From the NCBI GenBank assembly GCA_030849065.1, contig JASAON010001641.1, positions 1-64,000 of the forward strand: a stretch of DNA of 64,000 nucleotides. The letters run 5' to 3'. The notes beneath the pieces are model-generated. The model was given only the letters and a program-made list of their open reading frames with translations, ran no database searches and had not been told where the DNA came from. Of the stretch, positions 19,901-29,500 are shown one piece after another (the stretch's first letter is position 1; every line of letters starts with the position of its first letter). Source of the DNA: Jaenimonas drosophilae. Lineage: Eukaryota > Euglenozoa > Kinetoplastea > Trypanosomatida > Trypanosomatidae. The translations under genes were made by a program, and so were the position numbers.

Positions 19901-20374
19901 GTGTTCCATGAAGAGTGGTACTTCGCTAAGGAGTTCGTCCAGAAATCCGCCGCTTTGAGCGACCTTCTCATCCATCTCCATATCAAGTGAGCGGTATGCC
20001 GTGCTTGACGCATCACCCAATGAGGCAAGTAGATGAAGTGTACTCTTCCCAATCTCATCATCTTCAGGATAGCGCCGCAGAAGGTGTGTCAAGAAGCTAA
20101 CCTCGCTCGTGGTGGCAAGCGCCGCCAGATCATCCGAGCGCTCCAGCTCGCGGAGTGCCTCTCGTAGGTCTTGCACCACCGTGCATGTCTTTGCTCGGAG
20201 GAGAAGAGTGCGAGTGGGGATTCGAGGTGTCTTTTCAAACTCACGGTCCGCCGCACCCGACTCGTCCTCTGCCTCCGCATGCGTTGATGTGGTGGCCGTT
20301 CCCTCAACTGCTCTATGAGATGGAGGTGGATGAACCACGCGTTGGCCAAGCACCGCCTTCACAAGGAAGCTCAT
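16925..20374 (-). CDS. USO1: p115/Uso1-like vesicle tethering factor
   Basis: 1149 residues; tethers ER-derived and Golgi vesicles with SNAREs, Rab1 and golgins. Residues ~1-700 form an armadillo-type globular head with the family's signature blocks: LRNETLVLLKSLT, LAFDNAFEVLFSVIE, GGMIVDDCFTTMRNMLRGN and FFRELDCAKRF. A coiled coil covers about 760-905. The last residues are acidic (DDDDELDDLR), as in p115. A Pro/Ser/His-rich linker of ~230 residues separates coil and acidic tail. Three NPF tripeptides occur (about 721, 1096 and 1133), absent from the usual description of p115. The coil is short compared with yeast Uso1. Start ATG 20374. Confidence 0.9.
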   Translation of the reverse strand: MSFLVKAVLGQRVVHPPPSHRAVEGTATTSTHAEAEDESGAADREFEKTPRIPTRTLLLRAKTCTVVQDLREALRELERSDDLAALATTSEVSFLTHLLRRYPEDDEIGKSTLHLLASLGDASSTAYRSLDMEMDEKVAQSGGFLDELLSEVPLFMEHLSKSASDQLSEDAFWAKFHALQLLQQLEEHEPSKMHRLLLSCHGMSALLVTLNDSSNDGMLRNETLVLLKSLTTMDTELQTILAFDNAFEVLFSVIESENGIHGGMIVDDCFTTMRNMLRGNKATQKFFRELDCAKRFCPILDAAAAYSRECERGRPTADPIVQMDGMERQITRQAVSIIACLLRESEKGDEQAANLFQCGVLHSLTGVATCCGEEVVDDLTRIEAFRAIAQVLRGCSRASDDFLKMRIATTPNDGRKNGSLGQPAISGILEVLFHRTDATVLNSVMQVVEELLSPTDAAHNQRFARFALHGFASEAVTAPPGPQECGYLLARALFGTSSSATSTAKFYAALFFQRLLQVPGVAEELLHRPWGSVMGKPTATRGADLSSTCFLALLEYFLQSIRGGLLAQSMDTTALGGFARVFLTWMEVAPTAAGLLTKDLQHFHSLLDLAARPKTPVHVRFWCGAIAADVCLRCPQLSKLPGEFVAKLGSSFFTNAVFDVAANSHQWSSPAALLTSAAPPLYDDVFVLRLSQIVEEMSRIMEHHSGQQEPAPRTSFSSDDINPFAVPSMAVEEVVPHTAAVPSSDATLSLLPSMDTTTAQTVRAEEMVLLEQRYSNSQEELGRLCGDIESLRGENARLMELLANERARSEEVAAVNAQLESHVQLQQEAADHGDRQLEEMLTSARHQIASLEEALGTREEEHQTLLVSLGALEEQLRQATSSFQMEMERVSSTLQQVTQERDELLLLVGHLDVECESVRAGSASVSPSRLGVSPRFGGDAGMVAAPLHYVPVPYHDESGLFGETVHQAPLPQPDAMSAGATEVPPQPLQHTLPAGTPELAHSGSLIPTRSHDNYQFGIIPIELETSASHIVPSREKSQERPFNQSPAQVEADVFHPERSAPPPALVESCQSVDGFVNPSASGSRHLWANVNGSASNPFDTAEDACNVAAFQGSLELQPSQLAGCTPLAVTNADFNPFAGDDDDELDDLR

Positions 20375-20694
20375 CCCTTCAAGATGAAGAAACAGACCCA
20401 GTAGAACAGCTCTATATGTATTGCTAAGTTGTACGTATGTAATTGTATGGCAACAAGTGAAACAAAGTGATGAAAAGTATTAGTGAGCATGAATCCCTGC
20501 TGGTACTACGATCAAACACCACACCATGTGGCGACCCTATCTTGAACATCATTTTTCTCTCGTTTGACTTACTCGACGCATTATCACCACATTGTTAGGC
20601 ACGAACGCACAATTAATAAAGGAAGCTGCTCAGGCAACTTCGGTAGTGAAGTGAGTAATGGGGCCCTGTAGCTGAGTATACTTCCACAACACAC
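20375..20694. other. Intergenic
   Basis: A weak pyrimidine tract lies just upstream of ATG 20374 (GTCTGTTTCTTCATCTTG then AAG). No gene seen. Confidence 0.5.
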
Positions 20695-21609
20695 TTAGAA
20701 GGTTGTGTCAGGAAGAACACCAAATGTCTCGCGCTTGATACGCACCTCACCCTTCGGCTTCAGAATCTTCTTCTTGTGGTACGTATGGCGCATGCGTGCA
20801 GGTACTAGGTTGCGCTCCTCCAGCGACTTCATTCGCTCGAGAGCGGGATGAACGTAGCCACCACTCATATGCCTAAGTGAGCCAACCAGCTTCTCCGACG
20901 GTGCTACATCTACAGCCAGTGGTGTGTGGTAGTATCGCCCGTAGTGCTTCACTTGAAGGTTTTCCTTCTTGCTCTGGCGGCGCTTGAGGCGAGATACTTC
21001 TCGCTTCTCCTGCTTTGCCGCATGGTTTGCGAGAAGCTCATCCAGTTGCTCGGTTTCCTGGACTATGGCATCCCGACTGGGATGACGACGATGAGGCAGT
21101 GCCTTTCTTGCCTCACGCTCCGATCCCTTCTTGCCCAGCTTCTTCTGCTTCTTGACCTTCTTCTTAAGATCAGAGGCCTCCTTTTTCAGGACAGATTCGG
21201 TCTTTGGGGCAGCTGGCTGTTTAGGCTTTTGCTCACGCACTTCCTCCTCCCACGTCGAGTCGTACGCCAGACTACCCTTGACTTCTTGATTGCGGCCATG
21301 CATCATCATCTTGACGAACTTTTCGTCCTTTTTTTGCCTTTTCTCAAGCTGCTTTACGGCTACGCTGAGTGCTTCCTGGTGGTCGTTGTCAGCAGGGTTG
21401 TAGCTTTGACCCGCTAGAGGAGCCGCGACGGCCTCGCGGTTGTTGGGACGGATAGGAGCATACTTGCGTCGGCGTGGAGCGTCGGGCTTCACTGGCACCA
21501 CCTCAGCCGGTACAGTCCATCCACGGGCGATGTTTACAGGCTTCGGGCGGCTCACCGCCTTCACGCCGCCCTCCGCGCTCCACAAATCACGAATCTTCCT
21601 TTTCGCCAT
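20695..21609 (-). CDS. NOP53: Nop53 (GLTSCR2)-like ribosome biogenesis factor
   Basis: 304 residues, highly basic. In known systems Nop53 binds pre-60S particles and recruits the Mtr4-exosome for 5.8S 3' processing. Evidence: the APLAGQSYNPADNDHQEAL block matches the family's GxSYNPxxxxHQ motif, the centre is Lys-rich, and the C-terminus SLEERNLVPARMRHTYHKKK fits the family's arginine-rich SLQxRNxIxPR end. An N-terminal arch-interacting motif was not confidently located. The open frame extends 15 codons upstream to a TTG, but that stretch is the translated pyrimidine tract (LLFFLSLFLVVV); ATG 21609 immediately follows the acceptor AG. Confidence 0.82.
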   Translation of the reverse strand: MAKRKIRDLWSAEGGVKAVSRPKPVNIARGWTVPAEVVPVKPDAPRRRKYAPIRPNNREAVAAPLAGQSYNPADNDHQEALSVAVKQLEKRQKKDEKFVKMMMHGRNQEVKGSLAYDSTWEEEVREQKPKQPAAPKTESVLKKEASDLKKKVKKQKKLGKKGSEREARKALPHRRHPSRDAIVQETEQLDELLANHAAKQEKREVSRLKRRQSKKENLQVKHYGRYYHTPLAVDVAPSEKLVGSLRHMSGGYVHPALERMKSLEERNLVPARMRHTYHKKKILKPKGEVRIKRETFGVLPDTTF

Positions 21610-21655
21610 CTCTTCAACAACCACAAGAAACAATGAAAGAAAGAACAGAAGCAAT
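21610..21655 (-). promoter_or_regulatory. Probable spliced-leader acceptor
   Basis: Minus strand: GCTTCTGTTCTTTCTTTC ... GTTTCTTG ... AAG then AG, ending at 21610-21613 directly before ATG 21609. It fixes the Nop53 start. Confidence 0.6.
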
Positions 21656-21849
21656 GATCGTTAGTGTACCTTCACGTCGCAAGAGGTCAAGTCATGCACA
21701 GCAGCAATCGTATTGCTCAAGTCTGCGATCATTCATATTACCTTTTAAGGCATCATTAGTCGATCAAGATTACGCACAGAAGCAACACTTGTTCTGCCCA
21801 CACAACATCCAGCATAGATCACCGCACATTCAAAGTCTCAACCAAGCAT

Positions 21850-22947
21850 TTAAAGCTTCTTGATGGAACGCTGCTGCTTCTTTGCCTCAAACAGCGACTT
21901 TGTTCCCCGCCCACGACGAAGGAAGTTTTCGGCGTTGCGCGTCCACTCTCGACTCACCTGGAACTGATAGAAGTTGGAGAAGGTCGTACTGCGATGGCGA
22001 CGGCGGCGCATAGGCTTGTCGGAGAGATCATGCTCTTCTCCATGTGTGCCGCCACCGAAGGTGGATACTAGAGCATCCGGATCAACCATAGCCGCGCTGG
22101 CATCGCCCTGGGCAATCATCATTTGACGCACCACCTGTTTGGCGTTCTTCGGAACCACGTAACGAAATCCATCCTTGTCACCACCTCGACGGTTGATGGC
22201 TTTGAGCTCACGAAGGTGGTTTACCGCGGATCGGTTGAGCTGCTGCTCTCGTCTACCTAAATCGCGGAAAAACTGGTCAGCGTGCTGAAGAAGTGCGTCC
22301 TGCGATACAGCCTCGGAAGCCTTTTGTTCAGTGTATGCCTCCACAAAAGCTACTTCTGGATAAAGACCGGAGCTGCTCGCCTGTAGGTAGGGGAGTATGT
22401 TCTTGTTGTCGTCCTCCGTTGGGTTGCCTCGAATCGCACTTTGAAGGAGCTCCCTTTCCACTTCCTTTGGAGATTTCACAATGGGGGCATGGTCTTCAGC
22501 CTTGTCTGCGTTGGAACTAGTGGATACTCCGGCTGATGATTTCTTCGTCTTCTTCTCTTTTTTCTCCTCCTCCTCCAGCTGCGTCTTGTTCCTGCGCACG
22601 AGCTCACGTGCTTTCTTCTTGACTAGTGTTTCCTTTCCAGTCTTTGCACCACCTACTGTCGTCTTGGGGCGGCGAGTGGCCTTCACGGCTGTCTTGGCTT
22701 TTGTTTTTTCGGTGCCCGTCTTCTTCGCAGCTGCCTTCTTCGCCAGCATCTTCTCTCGCAGTCGCGGCGGTGCTTCTCGAACTGCCTCCGCCTCCTTCCG
22801 CTTCTGGGCAAACTTCTCTTTCTTCAGAAACCTCTTGTTGGGCTCGAAGGTGGGGAGGAGCACCTCCACCTTTGAGCTATCTGCTGCATCCTTCTTGTTT
22901 CTCTTGACGGGCTTTGCGGGTGCCGCCTTCTTCTTTGGAGCCGCCAT
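21850..22947 (-). CDS. Basic Lys/Ala-rich nucleolar-type protein, possibly RRP7-related
   Basis: 365 residues. The first 130 are Lys/Ala/Arg-rich, resembling nuclear or nucleolar localisation regions, followed by a Glu/Lys-rich patch and Ser/Asn linker. The better ordered C-terminal half contains LLQHADQFFRDLGRREQQL, FRYVVPKNAKQVVRQMM and STTFSNFYQFQVSREW, ending in basic residues. The last block faintly recalls the NFYxxQ motif at the C-terminus of RRP7, but the rest does not show an RRP7-like RRM. It sits next to Nop53, which is not functional evidence in a polycistronic genome. Existence is well supported, function is not. Confidence 0.85.
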   Translation of the reverse strand: MAAPKKKAAPAKPVKRNKKDAADSSKVEVLLPTFEPNKRFLKKEKFAQKRKEAEAVREAPPRLREKMLAKKAAAKKTGTEKTKAKTAVKATRRPKTTVGGAKTGKETLVKKKARELVRRNKTQLEEEEKKEKKTKKSSAGVSTSSNADKAEDHAPIVKSPKEVERELLQSAIRGNPTEDDNKNILPYLQASSSGLYPEVAFVEAYTEQKASEAVSQDALLQHADQFFRDLGRREQQLNRSAVNHLRELKAINRRGGDKDGFRYVVPKNAKQVVRQMMIAQGDASAAMVDPDALVSTFGGGTHGEEHDLSDKPMRRRRHRSTTFSNFYQFQVSREWTRNAENFLRRGRGTKSLFEAKKQQRSIKKL

Positions 22948-23580
22948 CGCCTTACCTACGATTGCGGTCTACACCTTGTTTGTGTGATTGTATGCAAGGT
23001 AAATTGATGCCAGAGAAGTGAAGACAGGAACCAAATGAAGTAGGCAGGTGTACCAGATGCAAGGGGGGGGGGGGTGGAACAGCACAGTACTAATACGCTA
23101 GTGGTTGTATTCGTGGGCCATGGAGAGGGTAAATGGCAGTGGTCTGAGGCGTTGCGAGTGTGCACGGGACCATCCACTGATCCCCGTACTGCATCCACAA
23201 CGCGGCAGCAGTACCCCTACAAGAAGGGGACACGGCGGAGTACGAAGATGAGGAGAAAGTAGCGTTGCGCTCATCTACTGCACTCCTCCTTCCTTCCACG
23301 CTGCTGGTATATGACCTGTACGCCAGTGATCGACCCTGATCATCACAGCATCAGCTGAAAGACGAAAATCAAGCAACAAAAAGGTGGCAGTTGGGCGATG
23401 AAAGAGGGGGGGGTGAATGGAGAGAGTTGCAAAAATAATCTGAAGAAACGCATCAAGAAGCGACTCGACAAACATGTGGTGCATGATGGCGCGAGGAGTG
23501 ACAACGGGGAGGCCTGTTGATCTGAACTGCACTGTCCACCACACAAAGTGACGAAATCCGAGAGGAGAAGAGAAGTATGA
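22948..23580. other. Intergenic with poly-G run
   Basis: 633 bp. A homopolymer of 12 G lies at 23063-23074 and a 7-G run near 23407-23413. Minus-strand frames here are hydrophobic translations of pyrimidine tracts and start without a convincing acceptor. No gene supported. Confidence 0.55.
23063..23074. repeat. Poly-G homopolymer (12 G)
   Basis: Twelve consecutive G on the plus strand, read as poly-C on the transcribed strand, close to the leader of the basic nucleolar gene. It may be length-variable or a sequencing weak point. Confidence 0.8.
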
Positions 23581-26500
23581 CTAGGACAGTTCGAAGGTAT
23601 CACCTGACTGCATAATGGCAACCTTGAGTTTGCGCCACATGAGATCCTCCGAAGGGTAGGGGGGCAGTTTCAAGTATCGAAAACATGTGTTCACGGAGGG
23701 TAACGCCCAGTCAGCATCACGTGTGTGTGTTGGGTCAGGGTCCTCCGTGGTTCCTGAAACGATGCTGCTGATGGGTACACCAGTGGCCAGATTTGCACCA
23801 CTCCAATCCGAGGTACCTGGCTGCCGTGGACTCCCTGCAGAGGGGGCAGCAGCACCCGCTCCGCTCCTCTCATCGTCTTCCTCCTCCTCGTCATGCTCAT
23901 CATTTTCGGAGTCGTGCACCTCCTCTTCTGCCGTTTCGCGGTTTGTTGGAGAAGCTGCAATGAACACGTGTGATCGCCGGACAACGGTGATGGCGCCGAG
24001 GGCTTTGATGCCGCCCAGTGGAAGGCGTGGGCAGCCGGTGCAAAAAAATAGGAAGGCTCGTTGCTCAGGTATGGTGAGTCGTCGGCAGAGCACACTGGCA
24101 AGCATTTTGATCTGAGGTGAGTCTTGCTGATATCCATGATCCGCTACGAGAACCGATTGGAGATCCGCCTCCGTCCACAGTGGTGCGCCATCGTCGTTGG
24201 CCTCTCCACACAACAGGGGCAGGAGCTCCTCCACCTCCATCACCGCCAGTGCCTCATGCGGTACCACATCCAAGCAGCCCATGGTGAGTAGACGCAAGGG
24301 CTGCGCGACGCTTTCGTATATCAATGCAGCCACGACACGTCGTTGGTACCTCTCCAGATTGTGAATGGTAACCACCACATCTGAACCACCTGCGACCAAC
24401 TCATAGGACTCATTTCCAGGTAACGTAAAGCGTAGGTCCAGCATCCGCAACGTCTTGTCGTCCATGTTTCGAAGCGAGGCAACACTGCGCGCCACTTCTG
24501 TATCGATCCACTTGAGTGAACCGACGGAGAGACCGAAGACGTCAATGGGCATCTCTGCTTCTGCGTCCAAGGAAGATTGAGATACATCCAGAACGAGTTG
24601 GTGTGGTGGAAGGCCCTGACGAAGAAATATCGCCACAGCGGGTGAAAGGGCGAGAGGAAACACCTGCGAATCGACAAAGGCCCTGCCGAGGGCAGCACCC
24701 ACAGCATAGAGTGCCTGTGAATGTTCGCGTTGCTTCATAACGTAGTCCTGGATGCAGTAGAAGCGTTCTCGAAGTGTTGTTTGGTAGGAATCCGCCACCC
24801 CAGCTGTCAGAGTCTTGGTGAAGGAGCTGTTGCAACTTGCAAGGTGATCATGCGGAGTAGACGGGAGTAGTGAGGCCTGGAGTTGTTTGCCCACGGGAAG
24901 GGGATAGAGACCCTCCTTTGGAGGTACCACGAGTGGAAACGCATCACCGTTGGAACGGTTTGCTGGGGTGGACTTGGCGGCGGTATCTGCCGTCTTCCAC
25001 AGTCTCATACCCACTCGGCTCACCTCCTTCGCTAGTAGGCTGTAGAACTGCGCGGTGGGGCCCTGGCCCACCCCCACATCCCCCTTGAACTCAATGGAGA
25101 GTGAATAACGTGCATCACTTCCCTTCCTCAACACCTTGTATGCATCCTGAAGAAGACGCGTGCGGTCCACAATGAACTTGTGATTGGAGTAGCGACTTCC
25201 TTCACTGGGCAGAATGTTGGTGGTTCGATCAAATCGATATGCACGAATTGAACGCAGGTGGCCGTAGAGGGCTCGTCGCGCATCATAAGCAGCAAAGCGC
25301 GAAATGCGCTCACGCACTGCTCTTGGTAGCAGAAAACGTGCCTGATCAAGCACCAACTGCACCCACCGAGGTACTGCATAAGGAAGCGGAAGAAGACTGA
25401 CCTTGAGAGCAGATGCCTCCAGCGAACGCAACACAGATGCAGTGACGGCACTGCTGAGGAAGGCAGACTCCTTCACGTCAGACGTCGTCATGGGCAACTC
25501 TTCACGCGTGAGGTGCTCCCCCTTTCCCTTGCTGCAGAAAATCTCGAAAAACATAACCAGCAACAGAAAGTCACCGCGGTAGGCCATAGGTGGAAGAGAG
25601 TGGGCGATCTCGGAAGGGCGACTGCAGTTGAAGTTGGTGCGGGAGTAGTGCCCACAGGCACAACGGCTGGATTCATCGTCAATGAAGTGGTGGAACTGAT
25701 AGCGCTGGCCCCGGTGAATGGAGTCATGATCGAACTCACGAGAAAAAAATGGCCTCGGTGATGAGACAGAGGAGGAGCTTGGGTCCTGAGACTGATCAGC
25801 ATGCGTGCCCCCCGTCGCAGAAGCGGAAGCACGTGTTTTGGATGGACGGACAGAGGAGCTTGTATTTGGAATAGTCAGGGGCTCGCTGGGGTTCTCATCA
25901 GACACCAGGAGGCAGTTCTCCAACTGCAGCATTACTTGTTTGTTGCCCATGATGAACGCTCGTTCAAAGAGGAGCCCGACAAAGGTTTGGCTGAGGTTGC
26001 ATCGACCAGTATTGGGCCGATAGAGGACATAACGCTCCTCTACAGCCTCTGCCAAGAGCTCATTGGCCAATCGGTCTTCTTCTGCAGCCAACGTTGTACT
26101 TGTGGCCGCATTGGCGGTGTTGGTGGCAAGAGCAGCGGCGCTGCTTGAGGCCAAGAGAGATGATTTGGAGTAGTTCTTCTTGAGAACATCAAACAGCTTT
26201 CGATGGAGAAGCCCATGATCTTGAAGAAGCTTACGAGCAACAGCCTCAGTCTTTGGCTCGTGCATCGTTCGCATCAAGAAGGTGGTTGCGCGCGACATAA
26301 AAATCTCAAAAAAGGCGAGTTGGCTGTGAGGAGCCGGGGCAACTTGTGTTCCCTTTGTGGAAGACGTACCAGTGCGGAAGAAGCGTTCGATATCTCCAAC
26401 CTGCGCAAACAGGTGCGTTCGATTGACCAATGTCGAGCCAGTCATCAAGGCGCTAATAAGCGGATTGCCCTCATAGCTGGTATAGCAATCCTCGCATATA

Positions 26501-29500
26501 TGGATACTGCACGTAGAACATGCGTGGCTGTTATGGTTGCCTTTTTTGCATGTGCTGCAGTGATAGGTGCGCGTGCTCGAGCTCATGTGCTGCAGCTTGT
26601 GGCCACGAATGCAGTAGTCTTTGGGAGAGACAGAAGGGGGTGCTGTGATGGGTGGAGTGGTTGGAATGGGTGATGCCGGGGACTGGGGATCCCTTGGCGA
26701 GCCCACGTCAGTTGTCAATGGACAAATGCGCTGCATCGCCATAGCTCGTGCCGAGAAGGCACTTCCTCCACGATTGGTGCTACTTCGCGGCGCCGCGCTG
26801 CTCCGTTCTAGCTTGCTACTCCTTCGTGCAGTGCTGGATTCTTCGGAGTGGTAAGTGGATGGAGACATGCTCAACCGTGGTGTACCTCCACGTTCATCCA
26901 CACAGCACAGTGATACCGTCGGGGCGAGGTCACCAATGAGTTGAAATGCCTCCTTCGCTGGACGACACTTCACCTTTGTGCGTGTGACGAGTGACTCCAC
27001 CAAAGGAAGTTCGGCATCCAGGGGAAGTGTTGAGACAAGGGTCGTAATGAGACTGTGAAGTCCACTAGGAAGCTCATTTGCCACGCGGATGAGAAGTGCC
27101 ACACGACTGCTCGTGGCGTGATGGAGCAGCAGCATCTTTAGTTGGTCGCGGCGGTTGAGGGAGAAGTGCCAAGGAGACCGCTCCTCCACCGGAGAGGATG
27201 GGGAGAAGAGGGAGGACACCATCTCTGGTGAGTAGGTGCAGCCGCTTCCGCTGGAGACAAATTTGGTCGTCTCACCGAGAACATCACCAAGTTGACGGCC
27301 ACCGAGGAGAAAGGAAAGCAGCACTGGCGCCAGCCGCAGCTCGTAGGCTTCATACGGCGTCAGGTCAAACTTCCCACTGAAAATGGTAAGTAACTTGCGG
27401 AGGGTGGACGAGATGATGCCAGCGTTGTCGGACAGAGACCCCTTTCCCTTCTGAGATTGGTCCACCTCAGACAGATCTTGCAGGCAGCGCTTAATGTCCC
27501 TGTACACAGGTGAGAAGTGCTCCATGGATGTCTGCTTGGCACCCTTCAGTTCGCGTTGTAAACGTGCCTGAAGGTCCTTGTGAAGACGTCGCGCTTCCTC
27601 CGCCAGGTGCTCACGATTGGCTGCAGATCGTGAAGAGCTCTCCGGGAGTGAGGATGCTGTTGAGAGGACTTGGAGCTGGTGAACCAAGCCACTTCGGTAG
27701 GCATGCAGGGCAAAATCCCACGAGTTTGCCACGGGATGGAACAGCATCCACTTCATCATGGTAAGCACCACAGACTTGGTTGCGCAATCAAAAATAATGA
27801 GAGATACGCGGAACATCTCGCACATGGGAAGCATCACCTTTCGGAGCAACTTCTCCACTCGTTGTGAACTCTTTGGTGCCAGCAACAGCATCTGTAGAAC
27901 CGAAGCGCAGGCAGAAATGGCAATTTGACGAGTCAGCAAACTCTGTGCGCTCTTCACTTGCCGACACAAAAACTCCAAGTAGACCTCTCCCACAGCCACA
28001 TGCTGTGGTTCCACCTCGGCGCTAGAGTTGAGTATCATCCCACCTGAGCCAGAAGCACGGCTGGATGCGCTTGCCCCACGCGTAGACTTGTCCTTGTCTG
28101 CGCTGCCTCCACCGGCTGAGGTGGATGACGATACCGCGGCTTCACTCACTCCAGAAACCACGGGCCGCAGCTTCGCCTCGTCCGTCAGGTGGAATACAAA
28201 GGGGACGAAGCGGCGAGATACATTTCGCTGCTTTGTGTGTTGCCCACGGCCCAGTGACATGGAGTGAAAATTCACCGTTGCCTTCTTCCCTTGAGCCATC
28301 ACTGTGGCCTCCTTGGCGAGCTGCGACAGTGTGCTCTCCAGATCCACACACTGCTCCTCAATCACACGATTGTAGTGATGCATGTCGTCTTCCCAGAGCC
28401 ATTGATGCACAGACAACACCACTTTGGCCTGCAGGCCGAACGCCTCCACGGGCACCGTTGGGCATGCCATCACAAACAATCGAAACGCCGCAATAGTGGT
28501 CAAATCGCCCTTTTCACGTGAACGGCTGCTGCCAATTGCTGGCGCGCGTGGAAATGGGTCATCCAAACGAGCGGTGGAGATGGCCTCCTCCGCACCTCGG
28601 TTGCTTTCATCGGTTGGAGCACACCCGCTTGACGAGGTTTCAAGCACGCGCACAAAAAAGCGCTGTGCGTCATCGGACATCAGGGTATTCAGCATCAAGG
28701 TCCGGTGACAGCAGGTGATGAGACCCAGAAGGGTCTCGCACAGCAGCACGCGTTCCTCACGCACAGACAGGTCGAGCGATGATTGACTATTAATGTAGTT
28801 CATCAAATGGAAGAGTGCAAGCGGGAGCTCGGAGGACACCATCGCGCGACACGTTCGCGGACGATGGCATAAGAGCGACCGCTCAATCAATCGGCCCAAG
28901 CATGTGACGGCCAGCTCGAGCTGATACCACAAGTCAGGAACTGACTTGTAGCTGCATATCAAGTTTTCAATGAGGTTCAGCAGGAACGGTGCAATCACGT
29001 TTTCTGTTGCCAGTACCAATGGATGATCGCAGCTGTAGGCATCGGGAGGTCCACGCTTGGACGATCCATCGGTCAGCTTCTGTTTGATCAAAGCGAATAT
29101 ATTCAAGCTCATCTGAGCCGGCTCAAGTTGCGAGGGGAGAACAACCTTGGAGCACAGCACCACTAATGCCTCGAGGGCCTGACGAGAGATGAGGTTATCT
29201 TCGTAGGCGCAGAGAGTGAGAAGGTCACCCACGGCGATATGCTCCAGCGTCGTTCCTGTCAAATCATCCTTGGCGGTGAAGCGAATCACCCGCAAACACT
29301 CCTCCACCATCATGGTTGTGTCTGTCTGCTGATATCGCCACTTCCCGCACAATGCCTGATGCATGGCTGAGGAAGTGAGTCTACAAATCTGAGTATGGTT
29401 GTCCGCCGCAATGAGGGAGGATGCTGGTACGTGTTCCATAATGAGTGAAAGCGATCGAAGTGCCATGACGACAATGTCGCCCAACTCCATCTTGCTGCTT

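Noticed and set aside
23275..23544. 89-codon minus-strand frame in the HECT/nucleolar gene spacer
   Set aside because: No acceptor or conserved feature; hydrophobic content comes from CT-rich spacer.
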